Below are positions 24,092-34,147 of a DNA stretch of 64,000 nucleotides, piece after piece. The translations under genes were made by a program, and so were the position numbers. This stretch comes from Corynebacterium frankenforstense DSM 45800 (GTDB lineage Bacteria > Actinomycetota > Actinomycetes > Mycobacteriales > Mycobacteriaceae), in NCBI RefSeq assembly GCF_001941485.1, contig NZ_CP009247.1, positions 992,001-1,056,000 on the forward strand, read 5' to 3'. Every line of letters starts with the position of its first letter. Position 1 is the first letter of the stretch. The notes under the pieces are model-generated. The model ran no database searches. It saw only the letters and a program-made list of their open reading frames with translations, and was not told the DNA's origin.

Positions 24092-27000
24092 TCAGTCGGC
24101 GAAGATCTCGTCGAGGAGCTTGGCCTGCTCGGCGTGGTGCACCTTGGCCATGCCGGTCGCCGTCGAGGACTGCGCACGACGCGAGACGCGACGCAGCGGC
24201 GGCATGTCCGGGATCAGCTCCGGCAGGTGCTCGTGCAGGAACGGCCACGGACCCTGGTTGGCCGGCTCGTCCTGGCAGAACACGACCTCCTCGGCGTTCG
24301 GGAAGCACTCGAAGGCCTCACGCAGCCGGTTGAAGGGGATCGGGTGCAGCATCTCCTGGCGGATGATCGCGATGTCCTCGCGCTCGTCCTCCGCGCGGCG
24401 CTTCTCCAGCTCCCAGTAGAGCTTGCCGGAGACCAGCAGGATGCGGGTGACCTTGTCGGCGTCGCCGATGACGTTGCCGTCCAGGTCGACCAGGCGCGGG
24501 TCGTTGATCACCGAGTGGAACTTGGTGACCTCCGTGAAGTCCTCCACCGAGGAGGTGGCGGCCTTGTTGCGCAGCATCGACTTCGGGGTGAAGACGACCA
24601 GCGGGCGCGACATGGTGCCCAGCGCGTGGCGGCGCAGCAGGTGGAAGTGGTTGGCCGGGGTGGACGGCTGGGCGATGGTCATCGAGCCCTCGGCGGCCAT
24701 CTGCAGGTAGCGCTCGATGCGGGCGGAGGAGTGGTCCGGGCCCTGGCCCTCGTAGCCGTGCGGCAGGAGGAGCACGACCTTGGACAGCTGGCCCCACTTG
24801 GCCTCACCGGAGGAGATGTACTCGTCGATGATGGTCTGGGCGCCGTTGGCGAAGTCGCCGAACTGCGCCTCCCAGGCGACGAAGGCGTCCGGGTTGCCCA
24901 CGGAGTAGCCGTACTCGAAGCCCATGCCCGCGTACTCGGTCAGCGCCGAGTTGTAGATCATGACCTTGCCGCCGTTGCCCTTGGCCTCGGCGAGGTCGCC
25001 CAGCGGGTTGGCCTCCTCGCCCGTCTTCGGGTCGAAGACGATGCCGTGGCGCTGGGTGAAGGTGCCGCGGCGGGTGTCCTCACCGGCGATGCGGACGGTC
25101 TTGCCGCCGTTGGCCAGCGAGGACAGGGCGATCAGCTCGCCCCAGCCCCAGTCGATGCCGCCCTCGCGGACCGACTGTAGACGACGCTTGGCCACCGGGC
25201 GCACGCGGCGGTGGAACTCGAAGTCCTCGCTGCCGGCGTCCGAGTAGGCCTGGCCGATCTCGTAGAGCTCCTCCTTGGAGATGGAGGTGTCCAGCCCGCG
25301 GGTGAGCTCCTGCGAGGAGGTGATGCCGGTCTGCTCGAGCTCCGGCTCGCCCTCGGACTCCTTGACGTCGTTGAAGACGGCCTCCATCTGGTCGTGGAAG
25401 TCGCGCGCGGCGGCCTCCGCGTCGGCCTCGGTGAGGTCGCCGCGGCCGATGAGGTCCTCGGTGTACTTGGCGCGCACGGAGTCGCGGGTGTCGATGCGGG
25501 AGTACATCTCCGGCTGGGTCATCGACGGGTCGTCGGCCTCGTTGTGGCCGCGCTTGCGGTAGCAGACCAGGTCGATGAAGACGTCCTTGCCGAAGCGGCG
25601 GCGGTACTCGGTGGCCAGGTGGCCGACCCACACGACGGCCTCCGGGTCGTCGCCGTTGACGTGGAAGACCGGGCAGCCGTACGCCTTGGCGATGTCGGTG
25701 GCGTAGTAGGAGGAACGCCCCGAGTCCGGCGTGGTGGTGAAGCCGATCTGGTTGTTGACCACGATGTGGACGGTGCCGCCGACGGTGTAGCCGCGCAGCT
25801 GGGAAAGGTTCAGGGTCTCCTGGACCACGCCCAGGCCGGTGAAGGAGGCGTCGCCGTGCAGCATCAGCGGCATGACGGTCTTGCCCTCGGCGCCCTTGTC
25901 CAGGATGTCCTGCTTGGCGCGCGCGATGCCCACCATGACCGGGTCGACCGCCTCGAGGTGCGAGGGGTTGGCGGCCAGGGTGATGTCGATCTCGCCGTCG
26001 CCGAACATCTGGATGTGCTTGCCGGTCATGCCCAGGTGGTACTTGACGTCGCCGGAACCGCCGGTCTGGCCGGGGTTCTCCTGGGTGCCCTCGAACTCGT
26101 GGAAGATCGTCGCCAGCGGCTTGCCCACGATGTTGAACAGCACGTTGAGGCGGCCACGGTGCGGCATGCCGATGACGACCTCGTCGAGGCCCTGGCCGGC
26201 GGCGGTGTCGATGGCGGCGTCCATCAGCGGGATCAGCGCCTCGGCGCCCTCCAGCGAGAAGCGCTTCTGGCCGACGTACTTGGTCTGCAGGAAGTTCTCG
26301 AAGGCCTCCGCGGCGTTGAGCTTCTGCAGGATGTACTTCTGCTCGGCGTTGGTCGGCTTGGGCATGCCCGCCTCGAGGCGGTCCTGCAGCCAGTTGCGCT
26401 CCTCGTTGTCGAGGATGTGCGTGTACTCGGAGCCGACCTTGAGGGTGTAGGCGTCGCGCAGGCGCTTGAGCGTCTCGCGCAGCGTCATGGACTCCTTGCC
26501 GCCGAAGCCGCCCACGTTGAAGGTGCGGTCCAGGTCCCAGATGGTCAGGCCGTGGCTCTCGATGGAGAGATCCGAGTGGTCCGGCATCGGCAGGCCCGGC
26601 TGGTGCCAGCTCAGCGGGTTGATGTCCGCGATGAGGTGGCCGCGGGAGCGGTAGGCCTCGATGAGCTGCATGACGCGGGTGTTCTTGTCGATGCCCGTGT
26701 TCGGCAGGTCCTGGGCCCAGCGCATCGGCGAGTAGGGGATGCCCATGGCCTCGAAGATCTCGTCGTAGAACTCGTCGTCGACGAGCAGGCGCGACATCTC
26801 ACGCAGGAACTCGCCGGACTCCGCGCCCTGGATGACGCGGTGGTCGTAGGTCGAGGTCATGGTGACGAGCTTGCCGACGCCCAGCTCGGCCAGGCGGTCC
26901 GTGGACGCGCCGGCGAACTCGGCCGGGTAATCCATCGCGCCGACGCCGATGATCGTGCCCTGGCCGGTGGTCAGGCGCGGGATCGAGTGGCGGGTGCCGA

Positions 27001-27862
27001 TGCCGCCCGGGTTGGTCAGCTGGATGGTCACACCCTGGAAGTCGTCCATCGTCAGCTTGCCCTTGCGGGAGCGGGCGACGATGTCCTCGTAAGCCTCGAC
27101 GAACCCGTCGAAGGTCTTGGTCTCGCACTCCTTGATCGCGGCGACGACCAGGCTGCGCGAGCCGTCCTTCTTCGGCAGGTCGATGGCCAGGCCGAGGTTG
27201 ACGTGCTCGGGGTTGACCACGTGCGGCTTGCCGTCGATCTCCTCGTAACGGACGTTCATCGCCGGGTGGATCTGGACGGCCTTGATCATGGCCCAGCCGA
27301 TGATGTGGGTAAAGGAGATCTTCCCGCCGCGCGTGCGCTTGAGGTGGTCGTTGATCATCGACCGGTTCTCGAACATCAGGCGCGCCGGCATGTCGCGCAC
27401 GGTGGTCGCCGTCGGGATGGACAGCGAGGCCTCCATGTTCTTCGCAATCGCCTTGAACGCGCCCTTGAGCTGCTTCTCGCCGGGCTCCGGCAGCTCCTTG
27501 ACGGCGCTGAGCGGGGACTCCGGCTTGGTGCGCACGCGGGGCTGACGCGCCGGGGCGTCGCCCGGGGTCGCCTCCGGGTTCTTGCCGGCGCCGCCGCGCT
27601 TGTCGGTCAGGTTGGTGGCCGGGCCGTCACCGGCCGCCGCGCGGGCCGTGGCGTCGGGCCGGGTCACGTCACCCTCGCCCTTCTTAGCGGTGCCGGTGTG
27701 GCCCGACTCGCCGACCTTCGGCGCGTCCGGGGCCTCCGGGGCGCCCTTCTTCTCGAAGAGGGCGGCCCACTCCTTGTCGACGGAGTTGGGGTCGTCCTTC
27801 CACTGCTGGAACATCTCGTCGACCAGCCACTGATTCTGGCCGAAAGTGCTAGGGCTGCTCAC
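24092..27862 (-). CDS. odhA: 2-oxoglutarate dehydrogenase E1 with fused E2-type domain
   Basis: This is the large subunit (1256 residues) of the actinobacterial 2-oxoglutarate dehydrogenase complex, central to the TCA cycle. The order is an N-terminal [19 protein letters not shown] segment, a Lys/Pro/Ala linker (about 40-115), a succinyltransferase catalytic domain without lipoyl domain ([44 protein letters not shown]), then the thiamine-diphosphate E1 part ([38 protein letters not shown]). GTG 27862 matches the N-terminus of C. glutamicum OdhA; ATG 27880 upstream is also in frame. Lipoyl groups would come from the pyruvate dehydrogenase E2 elsewhere. Confidence 0.96.
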   Translation of the reverse strand: MSSPSTFGQNQWLVDEMFQQWKDDPNSVDKEWAALFEKKGAPEAPDAPKVGESGHTGTAKKGEGDVTRPDATARAAAGDGPATNLTDKRGGAGKNPEATPGDAPARQPRVRTKPESPLSAVKELPEPGEKQLKGAFKAIAKNMEASLSIPTATTVRDMPARLMFENRSMINDHLKRTRGGKISFTHIIGWAMIKAVQIHPAMNVRYEEIDGKPHVVNPEHVNLGLAIDLPKKDGSRSLVVAAIKECETKTFDGFVEAYEDIVARSRKGKLTMDDFQGVTIQLTNPGGIGTRHSIPRLTTGQGTIIGVGAMDYPAEFAGASTDRLAELGVGKLVTMTSTYDHRVIQGAESGEFLREMSRLLVDDEFYDEIFEAMGIPYSPMRWAQDLPNTGIDKNTRVMQLIEAYRSRGHLIADINPLSWHQPGLPMPDHSDLSIESHGLTIWDLDRTFNVGGFGGKESMTLRETLKRLRDAYTLKVGSEYTHILDNEERNWLQDRLEAGMPKPTNAEQKYILQKLNAAEAFENFLQTKYVGQKRFSLEGAEALIPLMDAAIDTAAGQGLDEVVIGMPHRGRLNVLFNIVGKPLATIFHEFEGTQENPGQTGGSGDVKYHLGMTGKHIQMFGDGEIDITLAANPSHLEAVDPVMVGIARAKQDILDKGAEGKTVMPLMLHGDASFTGLGVVQETLNLSQLRGYTVGGTVHIVVNNQIGFTTTPDSGRSSYYATDIAKAYGCPVFHVNGDDPEAVVWVGHLATEYRRRFGKDVFIDLVCYRKRGHNEADDPSMTQPEMYSRIDTRDSVRAKYTEDLIGRGDLTEADAEAAARDFHDQMEAVFNDVKESEGEPELEQTGITSSQELTRGLDTSISKEELYEIGQAYSDAGSEDFEFHRRVRPVAKRRLQSVREGGIDWGWGELIALSSLANGGKTVRIAGEDTRRGTFTQRHGIVFDPKTGEEANPLGDLAEAKGNGGKVMIYNSALTEYAGMGFEYGYSVGNPDAFVAWEAQFGDFANGAQTIIDEYISSGEAKWGQLSKVVLLLPHGYEGQGPDHSSARIERYLQMAAEGSMTIAQPSTPANHFHLLRRHALGTMSRPLVVFTPKSMLRNKAATSSVEDFTEVTKFHSVINDPRLVDLDGNVIGDADKVTRILLVSGKLYWELEKRRAEDEREDIAIIRQEMLHPIPFNRLREAFECFPNAEEVVFCQDEPANQGPWPFLHEHLPELIPDMPPLRRVSRRAQSSTATGMAKVHHAEQAKLLDEIFAD

Positions 27863-28202
27863 GGCAGTTTCTCGCCTCATTTCGATTGCTGTCTGTCGTC
27901 TTTGTCTCAACTGTAGTTCGCGGTACACGGTGAGTGGTCACGTCCGCCGCCGACCGGGGGAGACGGGCGGGGGTGACCCCTGTCCGGGGTTGTTCCCCGG
28001 GGTCGGATCCACATCCGGGGGTGGATCGATCGCCGGGCAGACAATACAGCCCGCATCCGTGCCCGCTATGGTACGCGGGCGCGCGGGTGGTCGCCGTCAC
28101 CCGGGGTGGGTTGTTGTCCTGTCACCCGCACGGCGGGGTGGAAGGTCGCCGCCTATGCGAGGTCGCGGGGTGCGGCGGAACGGTGTGAGCGGGCCGGGCG
28201 GT
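27863..28202. other. Upstream region of odhA
   Basis: GC-rich non-coding stretch. It holds a local inverted repeat around CCGGGG and, near 28030-28075, a short AT-richer patch. No ORF with family resemblance and no clear operator was recognised. Confidence 0.4.
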
Positions 28203-28308
28203 GCACAGGAGAGGTTGGCGCGGGAGGGGTACAAGTGACAGCGGTGCGGACGGGGGCACAGGAGAGGCCGGCGCGGGAGGGGTACAAGAGACAGCGGCGG
28301 GGGAGGAA
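28203..28308. repeat. 53-bp tandem repeat, two copies
   Basis: Two consecutive copies of a 53-bp purine-rich unit containing GGCGCGGGAGGGGTACAAG start at 28203 and 28256. A partial third copy runs to about 28320. The array lies between odhA and the terminator at 28326. Confidence 0.75.
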
Positions 28309-28325
28309 CACAAGAGATATAAGGA

Positions 28326-28352
28326 GACCCCGGAGCGCGAGGCTCCGGGGTC
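28326..28352 (-). terminator. Terminator downstream of the gene at 28487-29353
   Basis: An 11-bp perfect stem GACCCCGGAGC/GCTCCGGGGTC with a GCGAG loop. Confidence 0.65.
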
Positions 28353-28486
28353 GTGTGCGTCAGCTGTCCGTCAACTGACCGCCAACTAGGCTTCGGCACG
28401 GCTCTTCAGCACGCATTCAGCACAAGGGCAGCTCGGCGCGCGTGGTCCGCGGTGTGCCCGGCCGAGGCCGGGTGACTACTTCGCGG

Positions 28487-29353
28487 CTACTGCGCGTCCG
28501 CCTTGCTGTCCGTGGTGCCGCCGTCTGCGGTGTCGGCGCCCGCGGCGCTCTCCGCACCCGCGCCGATCGGGGTGTTCGGCTCCGCGTCGATGACGCCGCC
28601 GCGCGGCAGGCCCTCGCCGAAGCGGGCGGGCCCGAGGGCCTCGTTGGTGTGCTCGATGACGTGGGCGGCCAGCTTGCGGTTGGCCACCGAGCCGACGACC
28701 ACGCCGACGCCCATCGGCAGCAGCTTGCCGAGCCAGGCGCGGCGGATGCGCTTGCTCACGCTCTTCAGTGCCGTGCGCACCAGCCGGTTGTTGACCTCGT
28801 TGAGGGTCGGCCCGCTCAGCCGCGACAGGCTGGCCACGGCCGGCAGGCCGGTGGTGGACAGGCCCTCGGGCAGCAGCGTGTCGATGACCACGGAGCCCTT
28901 GGAACCCAGCAGGCTGACCAGGACGATGGTGCGGCGTTCGCGCGGGTTACGGATGTCGATGCCGCGCAGGTAGGCGCTGGCCATCGTGTAGGCGACCACG
29001 AAGTCGACGAAGACGACCGATTCCGCGCCGATGGCCACCGCACCGGTGACGAATCCGATGCCGGGGATGGCCGACGCCCCGCCCGAGGAGGCGCCGGTGC
29101 CCGTCACGGCGTTGCGGAACTGGGTGTCCAGCTTGTCCTGCAGCTCGGCGGCGTCGGCGTCGGGGTTCTTGCGCTTGAGCCGGTCGACGTGCTTCTCGAC
29201 GACGGAGGTCTGCACGCGCGCGGCGCGGTCGAGGATGGCGACGAGCCACTTGGCCGAGCCGTCGACCTCGACGTCTGCGAGAGCCTCGAGATCGGTCTCG
29301 GGCTCCGGGTCGAGGACCTCGGGTTCGTCTTTCTTGCGGCGGAACAGGGCCAC
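28487..29353 (-). CDS. Uncharacterised EcsC-like protein
   Basis: The 288-residue protein starts with MALFRRKK and an acidic stretch (EVLDPEPETDLEALAD). A charged helix follows (VVEKHVDRLKRKNPDADAAE). Then comes a Gly-rich hydrophobic segment (ASAIPGIGFVTGAVAIGA; VFVDFVVAYTMASAYLRG) and the GIDIRNPRERRTIVLVSLLG motif. The C-terminus is a Gly/Ala/Glu tail. The pattern resembles EcsC-type and related actinobacterial proteins near kgd, but I cannot assign a function. It is probably membrane-associated. It sits 246 nt downstream of aroE in the same direction. Confidence 0.65.
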   Translation of the reverse strand: MALFRRKKDEPEVLDPEPETDLEALADVEVDGSAKWLVAILDRAARVQTSVVEKHVDRLKRKNPDADAAELQDKLDTQFRNAVTGTGASSGGASAIPGIGFVTGAVAIGAESVVFVDFVVAYTMASAYLRGIDIRNPRERRTIVLVSLLGSKGSVVIDTLLPEGLSTTGLPAVASLSRLSGPTLNEVNNRLVRTALKSVSKRIRRAWLGKLLPMGVGVVVGSVANRKLAAHVIEHTNEALGPARFGEGLPRGGVIDAEPNTPIGAGAESAAGADTADGGTTDSKADAQ

Positions 29354-29579
29354 GGGCGGGCCTCCTCGTCAGTCGGTCGGGGCGCCCGGCTCCTCGGGGT
29401 AAGGACATGTGCCGGGCATTGGACGCAGGCCAGCCTACGCCCGGCGGTTCGCGCGCACCGGGCGGGGAGGCCGGCGTAACAACGCGGCGCCGGCGCGGGA
29501 GCCGGGGCGACAACACAGCGACGGCGTGGGCGGCGGCGGCAACACGCAGCACCCGCGCGGGAACCGCGGCGGGGGAGCG

Positions 29580-29595
29580 GCGCGGCGTCGGAAAT
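29580..29595 (-). repeat. Dispersed motif variant before the aroE-like stop
   Basis: GCGCGGCGTCGGAAAT (the TTTCCGACG variant) lies just 4 nt beyond the aroE-like stop codon. Confidence 0.55.
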
Positions 29596-29599
29596 CGAA

Positions 29600-30430
29600 C
29601 TAGCGCTGCGAGGCGTAGTCCTCGGCGGCGGCGACCTGCTCGGCGGTGGGGCGCACGCCGGTGTAGAGGGCGAACTGCTCGGCGGCCTGCAGGGCGGCGA
29701 CCTCGGCACCCGAGATGACCGGCTTGCCGGCCTCGCGGGCGGCGCGGATCAGCGGGGTGTTGACCGGGGAGGCCACGACGTCGAAGACGACCTCGGCGCG
29801 GTCGATCTCCTCGGGGGAGAAGGACAGCTCGTCGGCCAGGTCGCCCTCCATGCCGATCGGGGTGACGTTGACCAGCAGGCGGGCGTCCTCGGGAACCACG
29901 CCGGAGAACTCCCAGTCGTAGCGGCCGGCCAGCGAGGTGCCCGTGACGTGGTTGCGGGCGACGACGGTGCCGCGCATGCCGTGGTCGGTCAGCGCGGCGA
30001 CGACGGCGTTGGCCATCCCGCCCGAGCCGCGCACGGCCACCGGCAGCGTCTGGTCCACGCCGTGCTGCTCCAGCAGCGAGGCCACGGCCGTGTAGTCGGT
30101 GTTGTAGCCGGTCAGCTCGCCTTCGTCGTTGACGATGGTGTTGACCGCGTCGATGCGCGCCGCCGAGTCCTCGAGGTGGTCGATCAGCGGGATGACCTCC
30201 TGCTTGTACGGCATGGAGACCCCGGCGCCGCGGATCCCGAGGCCGCGGATGCCGGCGACGGCCGCGGTGATGTCCGCGGGCGCGATCGGCTTGTAGACGA
30301 AGTTCAGTCCGAGCTCGGCGTAGAGGTAGTTGTGGAAGCGCACGCCGTGGTTCGAGGGGCGCGCGGCCAGGGAGATGCACAGTGCGGTCTCGCGGTCGAG
30401 ACGGTTGACCTGTTGCCGGGAAGTGAGCAT
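29600..30430 (-). CDS. aroE: Shikimate dehydrogenase family protein
   Basis: The enzyme family reduces 3-dehydroshikimate to shikimate with NADPH, or acts on quinate or related compounds. The 276-residue protein has the N-terminal substrate domain (SLAARPSNHGVRFHNYLY; GAGVSMPYKQEVIPLID, with the catalytic Lys; NTIVNDEGELTGYNTDY with the conserved Asn and Asp). The nucleotide loop reads VRGSGGMANAVVAAL, in which the usual GAGG is altered. SxSxxxG of standard AroE reads SLAARPS, so a divergent, non-canonical substrate is possible. ATG 30430 is 7 nt from a TACGGT -10. No other aro genes are adjacent. Confidence 0.85.
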   Translation of the reverse strand: MLTSRQQVNRLDRETALCISLAARPSNHGVRFHNYLYAELGLNFVYKPIAPADITAAVAGIRGLGIRGAGVSMPYKQEVIPLIDHLEDSAARIDAVNTIVNDEGELTGYNTDYTAVASLLEQHGVDQTLPVAVRGSGGMANAVVAALTDHGMRGTVVARNHVTGTSLAGRYDWEFSGVVPEDARLLVNVTPIGMEGDLADELSFSPEEIDRAEVVFDVVASPVNTPLIRAAREAGKPVISGAEVAALQAAEQFALYTGVRPTAEQVAAAEDYASQR

Positions 30431-30437
30431 GGGGCCC

Positions 30438-30443
30438 ACCGTA
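30438..30443 (-). promoter_or_regulatory. -10 element of the aroE-like gene
   Basis: TACGGT on the minus strand, 7 nt from ATG 30430; leaderless type. Confidence 0.45.
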
Positions 30444-30570
30444 GAACATTCCGGGAGCCACCCGCGAACTCTCCGGGCGGTGCCGGTGTGCCGGGTCACA
30501 GGCGCATTCGGGGGTGCGGTGCGGCGCCTTGGGGGTGGCTCGGCGCCGGTGCCGGCGCCGCCGGGAGTCG

Positions 30571-30586
30571 ATTGACGACGTCGCGC
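30571..30586 (+). repeat. TTGACGACG dispersed motif copy
   Basis: ATTGACGACGTCGCGC, the best-conserved form, lies intergenically between the divergent aroE-like gene and the acidic-protein operon. Confidence 0.7.
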
Positions 30587-30614
30587 ACGAGACGTCCGCG
30601 GGGACTGGTGCGGG

Positions 30615-30801
30615 TGTGCGCGGGGCGGGCTGCGAGGCGCGAGGCCGGGTGCGTGGCGGGTGTGCGCGGGGCTGTGTGGCGGTGTGCGCGGGGTAGTGCC
30701 GGGGTGCGCGACGGGGTGTGCGCGGGGCGGTGCCGTGGTGCGCGCGGGGTAGTGCCGGGGTGCGCGACGGGGTGTGCGCGGGGCGGTGCCGTGGTGCGCG
30801 G
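30615..30801. repeat. GTGTGCGCGGGG repeat array with two 56-bp units
   Basis: The dodecamer GTGTGCGCGGGG or a close variant recurs about six times. The distal part is two consecutive, almost identical 56-bp units (30690-30745 and 30746-30801). The 527-nt gap 30431-30957 otherwise holds only the aroE promoter and the leader of the next gene. Confidence 0.75.
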
Positions 30802-30957
30802 CGCGGGACGGGACGGGGCGGGTGCCGCTAGGCTGGGCGGCGGTTCGTCCCCGGGGTGCCGCCCCGGACGGTGCGGGCCGTGTTCGATCGCCCAGTTCTG
30901 TTGGACTCTCTTGGACCGTTCCTGACGGAATCTCTCCCCAGTGGAAGGTAAATGGAC

Positions 30958-32070
30958 ATGAGCTTTTTCGAGGACATCGCAACGGCGCTGGACAGCGACG
31001 GCATCGAGTCGAGGGTCGGCGGTGAGGTGCTCTTCGTGCCGATCACCTCGGACGTGGAGATCCAGTTCGTCGAGGTGGACCCGCACCTGCCGGCCGCGAA
31101 CGTCTACATCGCCGCCGCCGACGTCGACGAGGACGACGAGGACTTCTCGGCCGCCCTGGTCTCGGTCGTCTTCTCCGTGGCGGACGCCGTGCGCACCGTC
31201 GCCGCGCACATGGCCGAGGACCAGGTGATCACCGTCCTGCGCGACCTGCTCGACGGCACCGACGAGCGGATCGGGGACCTGGAGTTCTTCCAGGACCCGA
31301 CCGACCCGAACCTGGTGCGCGCCGAGGTGGGCGCCGCCTCCGAGCTGCAGGTGCTCGTCGCCGCGGTCGACGACGTCCCGCGCGCCTCCGTCAGCTTCGT
31401 GACCACCAGCGACGAGTACGAGGACATGGTCGACCAGGCCATCGACGAGCTGTGGGAGAGCAACTCCGAGGACGACGCCGTGCTCACCGAGGCCGACCGG
31501 CAGCGCCTCTTCGCGCACCTCTCCGACGAGGCCGCGCTGGCCTCCCAGGAGATCCTGGAGCTGGGCTCCTTCGCTGACTTCGACAAGCTCTTCGACGTGC
31601 TGGCGCTGGCCGCCGAGCAGGCCGAGAACTGGGAGAGCCAGCTGATGCCCGTCGACGACGACCTCCTCGAGCCGGACGTCTACGACCTCTACGGCGCCGA
31701 CCACGATGATGTGGTGGCCACCTCCGCCGCCGGGCTGCTCGGCCACGGTGAGCTGGACGACGGCGACCTCGACGACGATGACGACCTCGAGTGGGACATC
31801 GACGACGACCTCGACGGCGAGGACGAGGACGACGATGATCTCGACGGCGACGATGATGACGACGAAGACCTCGACGATGACGACCTCGATGATGAGGACG
31901 ACGACGAGGACGATGACGACGACTTCGACGATGATGATGAGGACGACTTCATCGACGACGAAGACGACGAAGACTCGGACGACGACTCCGATGACGGCGT
32001 GAGCGGAGCCGAGGCCGGGAAGACGGCGGGGGACACCACTGGGAAGCCCGAGAAGCCGGCCGACCGGTGA
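30958..32070 (+). CDS. Hypothetical protein with a long Asp/Glu tail
   Basis: The 370-residue protein has a structured N-terminal half (MSFFEDIATALDSDGIESRV; SDEYEDMVDQAIDELWESNS). From about residue 265 to 345 it becomes an almost pure Asp/Glu run with scattered Leu (DLDDDDLDDEDDDEDDDDD). The N-terminal part has the alpha/beta pattern of the YbjN or type III secretion chaperone-like fold, a loose impression only. GGAAGG at 30943 has proper spacing to ATG 30958, not to ATG 30952. The stop overlaps the GTG of the nucleoside hydrolase (GTGA), so this gene is first in the operon. Function is unknown. Confidence 0.75.
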   Translation: MSFFEDIATALDSDGIESRVGGEVLFVPITSDVEIQFVEVDPHLPAANVYIAAADVDEDDEDFSAALVSVVFSVADAVRTVAAHMAEDQVITVLRDLLDGTDERIGDLEFFQDPTDPNLVRAEVGAASELQVLVAAVDDVPRASVSFVTTSDEYEDMVDQAIDELWESNSEDDAVLTEADRQRLFAHLSDEAALASQEILELGSFADFDKLFDVLALAAEQAENWESQLMPVDDDLLEPDVYDLYGADHDDVVATSAAGLLGHGELDDGDLDDDDDLEWDIDDDLDGEDEDDDDLDGDDDDDEDLDDDDLDDEDDDEDDDDDFDDDDEDDFIDDEDDEDSDDDSDDGVSGAEAGKTAGDTTGKPEKPADR

Positions 32071-33116
32071 CCCTCGAGCGCCCTGCCGGCGTCGACTCCG
32101 GCGGACCCGGTCGCGCCGAGGCCGGCCGCGTCGATGGCGCCGATGCCGCCGCCGGTTCCGGCGGGGCCCCGCGCGTCCTCCTCGACTGCGACACCGGCAT
32201 CGACGACGCTCTCGCGCTCGTCTATCTCGCCGGCCTGCACGTCGCAGGCGAGATCACCCTGGCGGGCGTCAGCGCCACCGCCGGCAACACCACCGCGCAC
32301 CAGGCCGCGGCCAACAGCGCCTGGATTTTGCGTCTGTGCGGCCTCGGCGACATTCCCGTCGTCGCGGGGCTCCCCGCACCCGAGCACGTCGAGCTGACCA
32401 CCACCCCGGACACCCACGGGCCCACCGGCACCGGCTACCTGCGCGCCGAGGTCGACCCGCAGCGCCTGCCCGCGGGGCCGGAGGCCCTGACCGACCTGTG
32501 GGGCCGCGTCGAGGCTGACCGGCTGATCGTCACCGGCCCGGCCACCGACGCCGCCTTCCGGCTCCGAAGCGGGGCCCGCCTGCCGCGGACCACCCTGATG
32601 GGTGGGACCTACGACTACCCGGGAAACACAACCCCGTTCGCGGAGTGGAACTCCTGGGTCGACCCGCACGCCGCCGCCGAGCTCTTCGACTCCGGAACCG
32701 CCGTGACCGTCTGCTCGCTCGCGGTCACCGAACGCTTCACCGTCGACCCGGACTTCCTGGGCGAGCTCATCGCCGCCTTAGGACCGGTGCCCGTGGCGAA
32801 GCGCCTGCCCGAGATGCTGCGCTGGTACTTCGAGTTCCACCGCGCCGTCGGCGAGGGCTACCTCGCCCAGATCCACGACGCCGTGACCTGCATGATCGCC
32901 CTGGGAACCGTCGACTTCACCGCCACGCCCGCCCGCGTGCACGTCGACACCGAGGGCGAGCACCGCGGCCGGACCACCGCCGACCGGGAGGGAAACGCCA
33001 CGTCGGAGGGCGGGACGTCGGCAAGCAACGCCCTGATCGTCGACGACGTCGACGTGGCCGGGGCGCGCGCCGAGCTGCTGCGCTCGGCGACACTGCTGGC
33101 TGGTTTCCTGCGTTGA
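32067..33116 (+). CDS. Inosine-uridine-type nucleoside hydrolase
   Basis: The 349-residue enzyme would split ribonucleosides into base and ribose. The Ca2+-binding DCDTGIDDALAL motif near residue 40 is diagnostic; other family features are GVSATAGNT, LIVTGPATD, FAEWNSWVDPHAA (with the conserved Asn/Asp) and the catalytic-type His in QIHDAVT near 272. The N-terminal 34 residues are an extra Ala/Gly-rich extension. A motif copy (33010) encodes part of a loop near the C-terminus. GTG 32067 overlaps the preceding stop by 4 nt. The ECF transporter genes that follow suggest salvage of an imported nucleoside. Confidence 0.9.
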   Translation: MTLERPAGVDSGGPGRAEAGRVDGADAAAGSGGAPRVLLDCDTGIDDALALVYLAGLHVAGEITLAGVSATAGNTTAHQAAANSAWILRLCGLGDIPVVAGLPAPEHVELTTTPDTHGPTGTGYLRAEVDPQRLPAGPEALTDLWGRVEADRLIVTGPATDAAFRLRSGARLPRTTLMGGTYDYPGNTTPFAEWNSWVDPHAAAELFDSGTAVTVCSLAVTERFTVDPDFLGELIAALGPVPVAKRLPEMLRWYFEFHRAVGEGYLAQIHDAVTCMIALGTVDFTATPARVHVDTEGEHRGRTTADREGNATSEGGTSASNALIVDDVDVAGARAELLRSATLLAGFLR

Positions 33117-33250
33117 AGCGCCCGCGAGGTAGCATGCGCGGGGTAGAAGGGGACCGTCCCGGCGAGGTGACATAGCCGGGGCGTACCGCGGGCCACACCG
33201 CGGCCCGTCCACGCCGGCGCACCGCGCGCCGCCCGACGCAGAGGAACACC

Positions 33251-34147
33251 ATGTCACCGAAGACCGCCCACAACGCCGCGGACGACTCCGCGAAGACGAC
33301 TCCCGCCTGGACGCCGCTGCAGCGCGCCGGGGCCATCGCCGGCGGACTGCTGATCGCCGGCACCTGGCTTTTCCTGGTGCTCACCCGCCCGGGCGACTGG
33401 GAGAGCGTCGGTGGGTCCTGGCAGGCCGTGGTCACGCTGCTCGGCTACCTGGGCGGGGCGGTGCTGCTGCTGTGCGCGACCGTGCCGCGACTTCCCGTGC
33501 GCACCGTCTCGGTGATCCCGGTGGCCATCGCGCTGAACATCGTCGTCGGCCAGATCGTCGGCACCATGACCCCGCTGCCGCTCTACCTGGACTCGTTGGG
33601 CACCGCGCTGGTCGCCGCGCTCGGCGGGCCCGTGGCGGGCCTGGCCACCGGCGCGCTCAGCTCCGTGGTCTGGGGCGTGTTCAACCCCTCGGCCCTGCCG
33701 TTCGCCGCGGGCTCGGCGGTGACCGGCCTGCTCATCGGCTGGGCCGTGCGCCGCGGGGTGCTGCGCAACATCGTGCTCACGGCCGTGGTCGGCGCGCTGA
33801 TCGGCGTGGTCACCGCGATGATCGCCGCCCCGGTGGCCGCCTTCGTCTACGGCGGCACCTCGGGGCTGGGAACGGGTGCGGTCGTCTCGCTCTTCCGCGA
33901 GATGGGCAACTCGCTGCTCGGCTCGGTCACCCTGCAGTCGATCCTGTCCGACCCGCTGGACAAGGCGCTGGTCATGCTCGCCGTGTGGGGCACCGTCAAG
34001 GCGCTGCCGAAGCGCACGCTGCGCGCCTTCCGGGCCCCCGACGCGGTGCCGGCCGTGCGTGGCCGGGGTGCGGATGCCGCCGGTGCCGCCGGTACCGCCG
34101 GTGCCTCGGGTACCGCGGGTGCCGTCGACGGTGGTGCCGGCGCGTAG
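33251..34147 (+). CDS. ECF transporter substrate-binding (S) component
   Basis: The 298-residue membrane protein has six to seven hydrophobic segments (AGAIAGGLLIAGTWLFLVL; VVTLLGYLGGAVLLLCATV; VSVIPVAIALNIVVGQIVG). The PLYLDSLGTALVAALGGPVAGLATG motif, spanning about residues 115-139, is typical of S components. Together with the downstream EcfT and EcfA it makes a complete group-I ECF importer. The co-transcribed nucleoside hydrolase suggests a nucleoside or related vitamin precursor as substrate; this is inference. The C-terminal 35 residues are Gly/Ala repeats. GAGG at 33241 supports ATG 33251. Confidence 0.82.
   Translation: MSPKTAHNAADDSAKTTPAWTPLQRAGAIAGGLLIAGTWLFLVLTRPGDWESVGGSWQAVVTLLGYLGGAVLLLCATVPRLPVRTVSVIPVAIALNIVVGQIVGTMTPLPLYLDSLGTALVAALGGPVAGLATGALSSVVWGVFNPSALPFAAGSAVTGLLIGWAVRRGVLRNIVLTAVVGALIGVVTAMIAAPVAAFVYGGTSGLGTGAVVSLFREMGNSLLGSVTLQSILSDPLDKALVMLAVWGTVKALPKRTLRAFRAPDAVPAVRGRGADAAGAAGTAGASGTAGAVDGGAGA

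Noticed and set aside
25211..27916. A 901-codon open frame opposite odhA
   Set aside because: It has no recognisable domain, is Val/Leu/Gly/Arg/His-monotonous and mirrors the codon pattern of odhA; long antisense frames are expected at this GC content.
28203..28308. CRISPR-like repeats near odhA
   Set aside because: Repeats are directly adjacent without unique spacers and no cas gene is present; it is a simple tandem duplication.
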